Part shown: positions 33,614 to 41,659 of the stretch, piece after piece
Numbering within the stretch: the first letter of the stretch is position 1
How the letters are laid out: each line of letters starts with the position of its first letter
DNA from: Bacteroidales bacterium
GTDB lineage: Bacteria; Bacteroidota; Bacteroidia; Bacteroidales; UBA932
NCBI GenBank assembly: GCA_016285455.1
Contig: JAEEQS010000009.1
Coordinates: 27,056-91,055 of the forward strand
Direction of reading: 5' to 3'
DNA: 64,000 nt
Position numbers and translations under genes: made by a program
Notes under the pieces: generated by a model
The model's input: the letters and a program-made list of their open reading frames with translations, nothing else
Database searches by the model: none
What the model was told of the DNA's origin: nothing

Positions 33614-34990
33614 ATGGCAAAGGTCAAGAAAGCGTTTTTCTGCAACAACTGCGGTTATGAGAGTCCGAAATGGCTGGGGCAGTGCCCTTCCTGCGGACAG
33701 TGGAACACTATGGTGGAGGAGGTGATAAGCCGCGGCGAAGGCCCTTCTTCCAAGAGTTATGCTGCTCCTGGCATTAACGCAAAGCCACAAAAACTGTCTG
33801 AAATCGAGGCCAGCGGCAATGAGGAAAGGATTTCTTTCGGCTCTCTGGGCGAGCTGGACCGTGTCCTTGGCGGAGGTATGGTAAAAGGCTCCCTGGTTCT
33901 GGTCGGGGGAGAGCCGGGCATCGGAAAATCCACCCTCAGCCTGCAGATTCCGCTTTCCAACCCTAACCTTAAAACTCTCTATGTATCAGGCGAGGAGAGC
34001 GCCCGCCAGATAAAGATGAGGGCGGAAAGGCTTGGCGGTATCCACGACGGCTGCTACATTCTTCCTGAAACCTCCCTTGACAACATAATAGACCAGGCAA
34101 AGGCAATAAAGCCTGAGCTGATAATCATAGATTCCATACAGACCATCTTTTCCACAGCTGTGGAATCATCTGCCGGTAGCGTATCCCAGGTTAAGGAATG
34201 CGCCGTTTCTCTCCTGAGGTTTGCCAAAGAGACCAACACCCCTGTAATCATCATCGGCCACATCACCAAAGACGGCACCATTGCCGGCCCTAAGGTTCTG
34301 GAGCATATAGTAGATGTTGTTCTCCAGTTTGAAGGAGACACAAGGCATTCCTTCCGCATTCTCAGAAGCATCAAAAACCGCTTCGGGGCTTCTGCCGAAC
34401 TGGCTGTGTACGAGATGACTGGAACTGGCCTCAGAGAAGTCCTCAACCCTAGCGAGATGTTCATCTCCACCCACGAGGAAACCCTCAGTGGCAGCGCTGT
34501 TGCCGCAATGCTGGATGGCACCCGCCCGTTCCTGATTGAGGTGCAGGCTCTTGTCTCAACCGCCGCATACGGCACTCCTCAGCGTTCCGCCACCGGCTTT
34601 GATGTCAGAAGGCTCAATATGCTGCTGGCAGTCCTGGAAAAGAGAGTCGGCTTCAAGATTGGCGCAAAGGATGTCTTCCTGAATATTGCCGGAGGCATCA
34701 AGGTTGCCGACCCGGCCTGTGACCTTGCCATCATAATGAGCATTCTGTCTTCCAACTTTGATGTTGCCATAAGCCAGAAATATACCTTTGCGGCAGAAGT
34801 GGGCCTCAGTGGAGAAATAAGACCTGTTTCCCAGATAGAGAGAAGAATCGCCGAAGCGGAAAAACTCGGTTTCGAGAGAATCTACATCTCCTCCTACAGC
34901 CAGAAAGAAGAAAAGCAGCACAAGAAGATCAAAGTCATCCGCGCCTCTTCAATTCCTCAAATCGTAAGAGATATTTTCCAGGAAGACTGA
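33614..34990 (+). CDS. radA: DNA repair protein RadA
   Basis: RecA-like helicase that processes recombination intermediates. N-terminal zinc finger Cys10-Asn-Asn-Cys13 ... Cys-Pro-Ser-Cys, Walker A Gly-Glu-Pro-Gly-Ile-Gly-Lys-Ser, the RadA-specific Lys-Asn-Arg-Phe-Gly, and a C-terminal Lon-protease-like domain with Gly-Leu-Ser-Gly-Glu-Ile-Arg. 458 residues from the start at 33614, chosen from the zinc finger position and the -7 element upstream. The DUF6794 gene follows after 4 bases. Confidence 0.95.
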   Translation: MAKVKKAFFCNNCGYESPKWLGQCPSCGQWNTMVEEVISRGEGPSSKSYAAPGINAKPQKLSEIEASGNEERISFGSLGELDRVLGGGMVKGSLVLVGGEPGIGKSTLSLQIPLSNPNLKTLYVSGEESARQIKMRAERLGGIHDGCYILPETSLDNIIDQAKAIKPELIIIDSIQTIFSTAVESSAGSVSQVKECAVSLLRFAKETNTPVIIIGHITKDGTIAGPKVLEHIVDVVLQFEGDTRHSFRILRSIKNRFGASAELAVYEMTGTGLREVLNPSEMFISTHEETLSGSAVAAMLDGTRPFLIEVQALVSTAAYGTPQRSATGFDVRRLNMLLAVLEKRVGFKIGAKDVFLNIAGGIKVADPACDLAIIMSILSSNFDVAISQKYTFAAEVGLSGEIRPVSQIERRIAEAEKLGFERIYISSYSQKEEKQHKKIKVIRASSIPQIVRDIFQED

Positions 34991-34994
34991 TTAT

Positions 34995-35867
34995 ATGAAA
35001 ACCGCACGCCACATACTGCTGTCTTTCATTGTAACAATTGTTTTTGCTGTCTGCTCCAAAGCTCAGACAAAGGAAGGGTTTACTACACTTATAGAAATCT
35101 TCCGGCAGGCAGAAAGAATCAATGGTCACTATATCCCAAAAGATCTGGAGGACGCTGTCAGATGTCTGGATTCCCTGCTCACAGATGAAGAAAAAGACGC
35201 TTTTGGCTATAACGATATAATTGATCAAAATGGCATGTGGTTAAGAAACAGATGGCTGTTGTGGTGGAATTCACGTCTGGCTGTCTATTTTAAAAGCATA
35301 GGTGTGAGGGAGCCTGAAAACATGTCCTGGATTATCGAAGAGGCTTATCATAACTGGAAAAAGAACAAAGATATCGGGCTGGAAAGAATTAAAGAGGATA
35401 ACAGAAACCATATCCTTCCGGATGATTTGAAAAAGAAATATGAGAAATTTGAAAATATGGGATTAAGCAATCTTTGGGACGACCGCGAACTTGAGTATCA
35501 TGGAAACCGCAACCGTCCCATATTTGAAAAAGAAGGGCTGAAAGTGGGGACCCGGCTTTATTACATTTTTCCTTTTGGATGCACAACTGAAAAAGAAGAG
35601 AATATCCTGCATAGAACCGGTTCCTACAAGGATATGACGGAAGGTATTATAACCGAGATTCAGTATTTCCCGCCCAGGATCAAAGTAAAACTGACTAAAT
35701 CCACTTCAAGGCATGGAATAATAGTCTTTGATGAAAACGGTCCTTTTGACAATCTGCACAAAAGCCGGGATTTCAAAATATTCAATGTCAAAAGCCGCAA
35801 TATATATCTGCTCGGTAAAGGCAAAGAATTCTGGTTCTCCTTAAAAGGAGCCTGGGAGGTATATTGA
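34995..35867 (+). CDS. Exported DUF6794 domain protein
   Basis: A 290-residue protein with a signal peptide (hydrophobic core about 8-20, ending Ser-Lys-Ala-Gln). Residues about 45-120 match DUF6794: Ile-Pro-Lys-Asp-Leu-Glu-Asp-Ala, Leu-Arg-Asn-Arg-Trp-Leu-Leu-Trp-Trp-Asn-Ser-Arg-Leu, then Met-Ser-Trp-Ile-Ile. The remaining 170 residues are beta-rich and unrecognised. The domain function is unknown. The gene is richer in A and T than radA ahead of it, which may mean a more recent arrival. It converges with prmC across 16 bases. Confidence 0.72.
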   Translation: MKTARHILLSFIVTIVFAVCSKAQTKEGFTTLIEIFRQAERINGHYIPKDLEDAVRCLDSLLTDEEKDAFGYNDIIDQNGMWLRNRWLLWWNSRLAVYFKSIGVREPENMSWIIEEAYHNWKKNKDIGLERIKEDNRNHILPDDLKKKYEKFENMGLSNLWDDRELEYHGNRNRPIFEKEGLKVGTRLYYIFPFGCTTEKEENILHRTGSYKDMTEGIITEIQYFPPRIKVKLTKSTSRHGIIVFDENGPFDNLHKSRDFKIFNVKSRNIYLLGKGKEFWFSLKGAWEVY

Positions 35868-35883
35868 TCTAATTGCTATCATA

Positions 35884-36783
35884 TCATAAGTCTCTCCTCG
35901 AAAAGGCAAAGCGGCTGCGGCCGGAAAGGTCTTCCAGGATGCTTATATTCTGGAAGTTTTTCTTTTTCAGCATCTGCTCTATTTTATCGGCGAATAGAGG
36001 GTTGATTTCAAAGTAGAGAAGGCCGCCTGGCGTGAGGAGTTCTTTGGCAATCTCGGCGATTTTATCGTAGAACAGAATCGGATTGCTGTCCGGAACAAAT
36101 AGGGCTTCCTTTGGCTCGAAGTCCAGCACGTTTTTGTGCATCAGTTCCTTTTCTTTCTCAGCGATGTAAGGAGGGTTGGAGACGATTACATCGAGTTTTC
36201 CGATGAAAGACTTCAGTGCAAGGAAATCACCATTCAATACATCATATTTAAAGAACATCGGCCAGCGGCTGGAGTATAGGAGTTTTTGACTCTTGGCGTA
36301 TTGAAGGGCCGTGTCTGATATGTCACATCCGTAAGTTTCAAGAGTAATGGTTTCAGAGAGCCTCTTGTGGAGAGTCCAGGCTATGCAGCCGCTGCCCGTG
36401 CAGATATCGAATATCTTGAACGGAGCAACTTTAGGTTTGTTCTGAGTATTCTTCAGATCTTTCAAATCGCTGAGGATATGAGTTACCAGTTCCTCTGTTT
36501 CAGGCCGTGGAATCAGGACTCCGTGGCCGACCTTGAACTTTTCTCCGCAGAAATACTCAAAGCCGGCAATATACTGGACCGGTTCACCGGAAGCCAGACG
36601 CTCAATGACATCAGAAGGGTTCAAAGCGGCAGGAATCACTTCTTCCGGATATGTGAGCTGATGAGTGCGGGAGATGTTGAAGATGTCTTCAAGAGCTCTT
36701 GATGCAAGAGAGGCCGCTTCCTCTTTACCGTAGAGCGGAAGCAGCCTTTTCTTGCAGTCATCTATGAACTCTCTGATTGTCAT
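35884..36783 (-). CDS. prmC: Peptide chain release factor glutamine methyltransferase
   Basis: Methylates the Gly-Gly-Gln glutamine of release factors RF1 and RF2 with S-adenosylmethionine. It has the SAM motif Asp-Ile-Cys-Thr-Gly-Ser-Gly-Cys-Ile-Ala and the substrate motif Val-Ser-Asn-Pro-Pro-Tyr-Ile, plus Pro-Arg-Pro-Glu-Thr-Glu-Glu-Leu. 299 residues from the ATG at 36783, which overlaps the tnaA stop (ATGA). A longer frame exists upstream but would run into tnaA. Last gene of the leftward PBP1A-ddl-tnaA-prmC run. Confidence 0.93.
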   Translation of the reverse strand: MTIREFIDDCKKRLLPLYGKEEAASLASRALEDIFNISRTHQLTYPEEVIPAALNPSDVIERLASGEPVQYIAGFEYFCGEKFKVGHGVLIPRPETEELVTHILSDLKDLKNTQNKPKVAPFKIFDICTGSGCIAWTLHKRLSETITLETYGCDISDTALQYAKSQKLLYSSRWPMFFKYDVLNGDFLALKSFIGKLDVIVSNPPYIAEKEKELMHKNVLDFEPKEALFVPDSNPILFYDKIAEIAKELLTPGGLLYFEINPLFADKIEQMLKKKNFQNISILEDLSGRSRFAFSRRDL

Positions 36784-38156
36784 CCAAGTCTCTTGAGCTG
36801 GACGGTGAAGTGGCGCATCAGAGGAGCTTCCCATTCAATGGCAACGCCTCTTGTGATGGTCTTGCGCCTGTCGTAAACGTTCTTCAGGGCAGCGGCTATT
36901 ACCTTCATGTGGTTGTCTGTGTAAACCCTTCTTGGAATTGCCATACGGAGAAGATCCAGGCCGCCGAAGCGGTTTTCTCTTGTCACAGGGTCACGGTCTG
37001 CCAGCATATAGCCGATCTCGCAGGCCCTGATGCCGGCCTCAAGATAAAGCTCGCAGGTCAAAGTCTGGGCAGGGAATTCCTCCTTAGGGACATCGGTGAG
37101 CACCTTGTCAGCATCCACGAAGATGGCGTGTCCACCGGCAGGCCTCTGGTAAGGAATGCCGTATTCGTCAAGCAGGCTTGCAAGGTATTGGACCTGATGG
37201 ATACGGGTATGGAGCATATCGAACTCGGTGTTCTCGTCCAGACCCTGGGCCAGGGCGTTGAGGTCGCGGCCGTTCATGCCTCCGTAGGTTACATAGCCTT
37301 CAAATGGAATGCAGAAGAGCTTGGCACCTTCGTACCACTCTTTGTTTCTGGTTCCGATGAAACCGCCCATATTCACAACGCCGTCTTTCTTGGCGCTCAT
37401 TGTCATGGCATCTGCGTCCTTATACATCTCAAGGGCAATCTCCTTGATGGTTTTGTCAGCATAGCCTTCTTCCCTTGTCTTGATGAAATACGCGTTCTCG
37501 GCAAAGCGGGCGGAATCCATCACTACAGGCACTCCGTACTTGTGGCAGAGAGCGCAGGTATCCTTGATGTTCTTCATTGAAACAGGCTGTCCGCCAACGG
37601 TATTGTTGGTAACGGTAAGTACCATAAACGGCACGTTGCCCTTGTTCTCAACGAGCACTTTTTCAAGCTTTTCCAGAGAAACGTTGCCTTTGAAAGGAAC
37701 CTCTTTCTGGGTATCCTTGGCCTCGTCTGTGGTTACGTCAATTGCCTTGGCCTTGCGGCTTTCTATATGGCCCTTGGTGGTATCGAAATGGGCGTTGCCG
37801 GGGATTACGTTGCCCTCCTTTACCAGGTAGGAGAAGAGAACGTTCTCGGCGGCCCTTCCCTGGTGAGTCGGAATAAAATAAGGCATACCGAAAATCTTCT
37901 TTGCCATAGCCTCAAACTTGTAGAAAGAGGTGGCTCCGGCATAGCTCTCGTCGCCGAGCATAAGTTCAGACCACTGGCGGTCGCTCATAGCGCCGGTTCC
38001 GCTGTCGGTGAGAAGGTCTATATATACCTGTTCGGCCTTCAACTGAAATACATTATAGTGAGCCTCAGCCAGCCATTTCTTTCTCTCCTCAAGGGTTGAG
38101 CGGCGGATAGGCTCAATCATTTTTATTTTCCACGATTCTGCAAAAGGTAGTTCCAT
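36780..38156 (-). CDS. tnaA: Tryptophanase
   Basis: PLP enzyme that splits tryptophan into indole, pyruvate and ammonia. The PLP lysine is Lys257 in Met-Ser-Ala-Lys-Lys-Asp. It is tryptophanase and not tyrosine phenol-lyase: Asp125 in His-Phe-Asp-Thr-Thr (Thr in the lyase), Ala-Cys-Glu-Ile-Gly instead of the lyase Ser-Met-Glu-Arg-Gly, and His in Met-Arg-His-Phe-Thr near the end. 458 residues, complete. No TnaC leader peptide or tryptophan permease is adjacent; the gene lies 30 bases after ddl in a cell-wall operon and overlaps prmC. Confidence 0.93.
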   Translation of the reverse strand: MELPFAESWKIKMIEPIRRSTLEERKKWLAEAHYNVFQLKAEQVYIDLLTDSGTGAMSDRQWSELMLGDESYAGATSFYKFEAMAKKIFGMPYFIPTHQGRAAENVLFSYLVKEGNVIPGNAHFDTTKGHIESRKAKAIDVTTDEAKDTQKEVPFKGNVSLEKLEKVLVENKGNVPFMVLTVTNNTVGGQPVSMKNIKDTCALCHKYGVPVVMDSARFAENAYFIKTREEGYADKTIKEIALEMYKDADAMTMSAKKDGVVNMGGFIGTRNKEWYEGAKLFCIPFEGYVTYGGMNGRDLNALAQGLDENTEFDMLHTRIHQVQYLASLLDEYGIPYQRPAGGHAIFVDADKVLTDVPKEEFPAQTLTCELYLEAGIRACEIGYMLADRDPVTRENRFGGLDLLRMAIPRRVYTDNHMKVIAAALKNVYDRRKTITRGVAIEWEAPLMRHFTVQLKRLG

Positions 38157-38186
38157 GTTCTAGTATATTGATTCGTTTGATGTGTT

Positions 38187-39197
38187 TTATCTAGGGACAA
38201 AGGACTCTTCTATTAGACTTGAAACAAAGTCCGTTATATCTATTCCGGCAACCCTGAGCATATTTGGCACAAGGCTCATTTCAGTCATTCCCGGAACGGT
38301 ATTGGTTTCAAGGAAGTAGATATCTTCATTTTCTGTAACTATGTAGTCCATCCTGACAATGCCGCGGCAACCCATATAGGAGTAGATGCTTTCTGTCAGA
38401 TTCTGGATCTTGGCGCTCAGGCGCGGAGTTATTCTGGCAGGGCAGATTTCTTGGCTTTCTCCCAGGTATTTAGCTTCGTAATCAAAGAATTCTCGGTCTG
38501 TAACTATCTCGGTTACAGGAAGGGCCGTAATTTTGCCGTGGAACATGAAAACTCCGCAGGTCATTTCCCTTCCGCTTACGGCTTTTTCTGCCAGAATGGT
38601 TCCGCACTCCTTGAAAGCCTTGTCAATTGCAGTCTGAAGCTCCGCTTCGCTCTTAACCTTGGTTACTCCAAAGCTGCTGCCTCCCACGGTTGGCTTGACA
38701 AACATCGGAAGGCCCACTTGGCGGATAATCTCGCGGAGAGAATAAGGCCTGTTCTTGCTGATGAAAATATCGTCTGCCATCTTGACTCCGGCAAAGTCCA
38801 GAAACCTTTTGCAGGAATGCTTGTCGAAAGTAATCGCGGAGACAAAAGAAGAGCAGGAAGTGAACGGAATTTTCTGCATTTCCAGATAGCCCTGCAGAAG
38901 GCCGTTTTCTCCCGGAGTTCCGTGAATCATAATCAAAGCGGCATCGGGAGTTATTCTTCTTTCCTCAGCAATGAATGAAAAACCATTCTTGTCCACAGTG
39001 GGCGCTCCTTTATGCGCCAATACAGTTTCAACTGTCTGATTTTCCGGAGAAAGCACAAACCAGTCTGTGCCTTCTATGAAGACGATGAAAGGATTGTACT
39101 TCTGGCGGTCTATGTGCTTTAGAGTGTTCAAGGTGGAAAGGACGCTAACTTCCCTTTCAGAGGAGTCCCCGCCGCAAAAAACTGCTATTGTTTTCAT
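38187..39197 (-). CDS. ddl: D-alanine--D-alanine ligase
   Basis: ATP-grasp enzyme making the D-Ala-D-Ala dipeptide of peptidoglycan precursors. It shows Gly-Gly-Asp-Ser-Ser-Glu-Arg-Glu-Val-Ser at the start, His-Gly-Thr-Pro-Gly-Glu-Asn-Gly, Val-Lys-Pro-Thr-Val-Gly-Gly-Ser-Ser-Phe-Gly, and the metal end Glu-Thr-Asn-Thr-Val-Pro-Gly-Met-Thr. 336 residues. It starts 1 base after the PBP1A stop. The Asp-Arg-Glu-Phe-Phe-Asp-Tyr-Glu-Ala-Lys-Tyr loop has the Tyr/Lys typical of D-Ala ligases rather than D-Lac ligases. Confidence 0.95.
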   Translation of the reverse strand: MKTIAVFCGGDSSEREVSVLSTLNTLKHIDRQKYNPFIVFIEGTDWFVLSPENQTVETVLAHKGAPTVDKNGFSFIAEERRITPDAALIMIHGTPGENGLLQGYLEMQKIPFTSCSSFVSAITFDKHSCKRFLDFAGVKMADDIFISKNRPYSLREIIRQVGLPMFVKPTVGGSSFGVTKVKSEAELQTAIDKAFKECGTILAEKAVSGREMTCGVFMFHGKITALPVTEIVTDREFFDYEAKYLGESQEICPARITPRLSAKIQNLTESIYSYMGCRGIVRMDYIVTENEDIYFLETNTVPGMTEMSLVPNMLRVAGIDITDFVSSLIEESFVPR

Positions 39198-39198
39198 C

Positions 39199-41532
39199 TT
39201 AGTTCTCTTCTATGAAGTTGTCTGCATCCACATCTGGATCGGAGGTTGAATGAGCTGGTATGCAGTCTATGCTGTAGCCCTGAGGTTTGGCAAAATGATC
39301 GTCTATGCTGATCGGGATTGACGGGTCATCCAGGACTTTCTTCATCATCAGAGCCCATATAGGAAGAGCCACGCTGGCTCCCTGTCCCATACCTGTCCAG
39401 CGGAAGTGAACCTGACGGTCTTCTGCTCCAACCCAAACTCCTACTGTAAGCCTAGGAACATAGCCAATGAACCATCCGTCTGAGTTGTCGTTTGTTGTTC
39501 CGGTCTTGCCGGCAATTTCTCCGCCCTGGATATAGCGGCGGATTCTGGCACCGGTTCCGGCATCAACCACGCTGCGCATCATTCCAATCATCGTGTATGC
39601 CGTGCTGGCTCCAATGGCCTCTCTCTTTCTCGATGCAAAATTGGTAAGAACCCTGCCGTTCTTGTCCTCAATCCTGAGAACATACAGAGGATCTACGTAA
39701 ACCCCCATTCCAGGGAAAGTATTGTATGCGCTTACCATCTGGTAAACAGGCACGTCAGCACTGCCCACGCAGAGAGAATGTACTGGTTCCAGATAGCATT
39801 TCAGACCCATATTGTGAGCCATTTGAACCAAGGCTTCCGGGCCGAACTGTTTCATCAGATAAGCGGAAACGTTGTTGTTGGAAGTGGTGATTCCCCACTT
39901 GAGCGTAACGGTGGCTCCATTGCCTCCTCCCTTAGGAGTCCAGACATTGTTTCCTATGACAAAAGACTGCGGAAGATTAACCGTCACATCGCAAGGGGTG
40001 AATCCCTCCTGCATTGCAAGAGTGTAGAGGAATGGCTTGAAGGTAGAACCTACCTGCCTCTGGCCCTGCATAACCTGGTCGTACTTGAAGTAATTGTAGT
40101 TGGCTCCGCCTACATAAGCCCTTACATATCCAGTCTCAGGCTCCATTGCCATAAGGCCTGTGCGAAGGAAAGACTTGAAATAGCGGATACTGTCGTCCGG
40201 AGTCATAAGGGTATCTATATAACCCTTGTCGTTCCAAGCGAATACCCTCATCTTGGTCTTTTCCGTAAAGCTCTTTTCTATTTCAGACTCGGAGAAGCCG
40301 GCCTCTTTCATATTCTTGTAGCGGTCGCTCCAGCGGCGGGCACGGCTCATTAGGGTTTCTATCACATTCTGAGGAGTCCCGTCTGCAAACGGGAAGTTCT
40401 TCCTGTACTTGAGGTCGTCTCTGAACAAAGGCTGAAGATATTTCAGATGCTCTACCGCAGCCTGTTCGGCATATCTCTGCATCTTAGGATTGATAGGAGT
40501 AATAATCTTCAGGCCGTCTTTTTCCAGAACGTATTTTTCTCCGTTTGGCTTGAAGTTCTTGTTCAGCCATCCGTACAGAGGATTGTCTTTCCAGTTGATG
40601 GAATCCTGCTGATAGTCGTAATAGTTGGCGTAGGAAGAACGCTTAGGTTCGTTTGCGCTCATTATCCTCTTGAGCATATCTCTGAAGTAAGGGGCCTGCC
40701 CGTTTGATACGTCCACGTCTCCTTTGGATGCCAGGATGATAGGAATCTTGACTATGCTGTCGTACTGGGCGTCTGTCAGGTAACCGTACTTGTTCATCTG
40801 CTTGAGCACGTGGTTGCGCCTCTGGAGAGAAAGCTCAGGATTGCGCACCGGATTGTACTTTGTCGGCTTGTTGACCATTCCAACCAGAAGCGCGGCCTCC
40901 TCCACGGTAAGATCTTTAGGAAGCTTGCCAAAGAATGTGGCCGAAGCACTCTTGATTCCGTAGGCGTTCCTGCCAAAGAATACCGCATCCAAATACATGC
41001 TCATTATCTCTTCCTTGGTGTAGCTTCTTTCCAGCTTTACAGCCGTAATCCATTCTTTCAGCTTGGTGGTTATGAGTTTAAGCTTGCCCTTGCCCTCTCC
41101 TCTAGGGAAAAGACTCTTTGCCAGCTGCTGGCTCAAGGTGCTGCCTCCTCCGCCTTCCGCACGATTGCCAAGGGCTATACTCTTTACGGCAACCCTTACA
41201 AGGCTTTTTCCGTCAATTCCGCTATGGTCGTAGAAACGGGCGTCTTCCGTAGCCACAAGGGCGTCTTTGAGGTTCTGGCTCAATTCCTCGTAATTAGAAT
41301 AGGACCTGTTTTCCACGTGGTAGGTATTCAGAAGGGTTCCATCATCGGCGATGATCTGGGTGGCCAGGTTGCTCTGAGGATCTTCCAGCTCTTCAAAAGA
41401 CGGAATATCGGCGAATATCCAAACCAGCAGCAGGGCCACAAGTATCAGAATAACGGGGCTGAATACAATGAGCCACAGCCATTTTATAAAACGTTTCCGG
41501 TTTTTTATCTTAAAACTCATAATCTTTTTCAT
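39199..41532 (-). CDS. mrcA: Class A penicillin-binding protein 1A (glycosyltransferase/transpeptidase)
   Basis: Bifunctional peptidoglycan synthase anchored by one N-terminal helix (about residues 15-37). The GT51 domain has Ala-Thr-Glu-Asp-Ala-Arg-Phe-Tyr-Asp-His and Gly-Gly-Ser-Thr-Leu-Ser-Gln-Gln-Leu-Ala-Lys. The transpeptidase has Ser-Thr-Phe-Lys (active serine), Ser-Asn-Asn, and Lys-Thr-Gly-Thr-Thr. 777 residues, complete. It leads the leftward operon and is preceded by a leader hairpin and a -7 element; divergent from topA. Confidence 0.93.
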   Translation of the reverse strand: MKKIMSFKIKNRKRFIKWLWLIVFSPVILILVALLLVWIFADIPSFEELEDPQSNLATQIIADDGTLLNTYHVENRSYSNYEELSQNLKDALVATEDARFYDHSGIDGKSLVRVAVKSIALGNRAEGGGGSTLSQQLAKSLFPRGEGKGKLKLITTKLKEWITAVKLERSYTKEEIMSMYLDAVFFGRNAYGIKSASATFFGKLPKDLTVEEAALLVGMVNKPTKYNPVRNPELSLQRRNHVLKQMNKYGYLTDAQYDSIVKIPIILASKGDVDVSNGQAPYFRDMLKRIMSANEPKRSSYANYYDYQQDSINWKDNPLYGWLNKNFKPNGEKYVLEKDGLKIITPINPKMQRYAEQAAVEHLKYLQPLFRDDLKYRKNFPFADGTPQNVIETLMSRARRWSDRYKNMKEAGFSESEIEKSFTEKTKMRVFAWNDKGYIDTLMTPDDSIRYFKSFLRTGLMAMEPETGYVRAYVGGANYNYFKYDQVMQGQRQVGSTFKPFLYTLAMQEGFTPCDVTVNLPQSFVIGNNVWTPKGGGNGATVTLKWGITTSNNNVSAYLMKQFGPEALVQMAHNMGLKCYLEPVHSLCVGSADVPVYQMVSAYNTFPGMGVYVDPLYVLRIEDKNGRVLTNFASRKREAIGASTAYTMIGMMRSVVDAGTGARIRRYIQGGEIAGKTGTTNDNSDGWFIGYVPRLTVGVWVGAEDRQVHFRWTGMGQGASVALPIWALMMKKVLDDPSIPISIDDHFAKPQGYSIDCIPAHSTSDPDVDADNFIEEN

Positions 41533-41540
41533 CTAAAAAT

Positions 41541-41555
41541 TTGCCCAAAGGGCAA
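41541..41555 (-). promoter_or_regulatory. Leader hairpin just before the PBP1A start
   Basis: TTGCCC-AAA-GGGCAA is a perfect 6-base stem with a 3-base loop, 8 bases upstream of the PBP1A start codon. In the transcript it would sit at or next to the ribosome binding site. Seen in sequence; a regulatory role is inference. Confidence 0.4.
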
Positions 41556-41580
41556 GAGTTGCAAAAACTGGTTCAAAAAA

Positions 41581-41588
41581 CAAAAATA
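41581..41588 (-). promoter_or_regulatory. -7 element of the PBP1A-ddl-tnaA-prmC operon
   Basis: TATTTTTG on the minus strand, 48 bases before the start codon at 41532, leaving a leader that holds the hairpin at 41541-41555. Confidence 0.4.
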
Positions 41589-41598
41589 CAAATAAAAA

Positions 41599-41631
41599 TT
41601 TGGAATAAACGGGAGTTAATGATTTACTTTG
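41599..41631 (+). promoter_or_regulatory. topA promoter
   Basis: TTTG at 41599-41602 and TTACTTTG at 41624-41631 with a 21-base spacer; the -7 box has one mismatch to TAnnTTTG. It lies 28 bases before the topA start. Confidence 0.45.
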
Positions 41632-41659
41632 CACCTCCATTAAAACAAACGAAGGGAAT

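Noticed and set aside
36780..38156. Tyrosine phenol-lyase instead of tryptophanase
   Set aside because: Asp125, Ala-Cys-Glu-Ile-Gly and the C-terminal Arg-His-Phe-Thr match tryptophanase and not the lyase.
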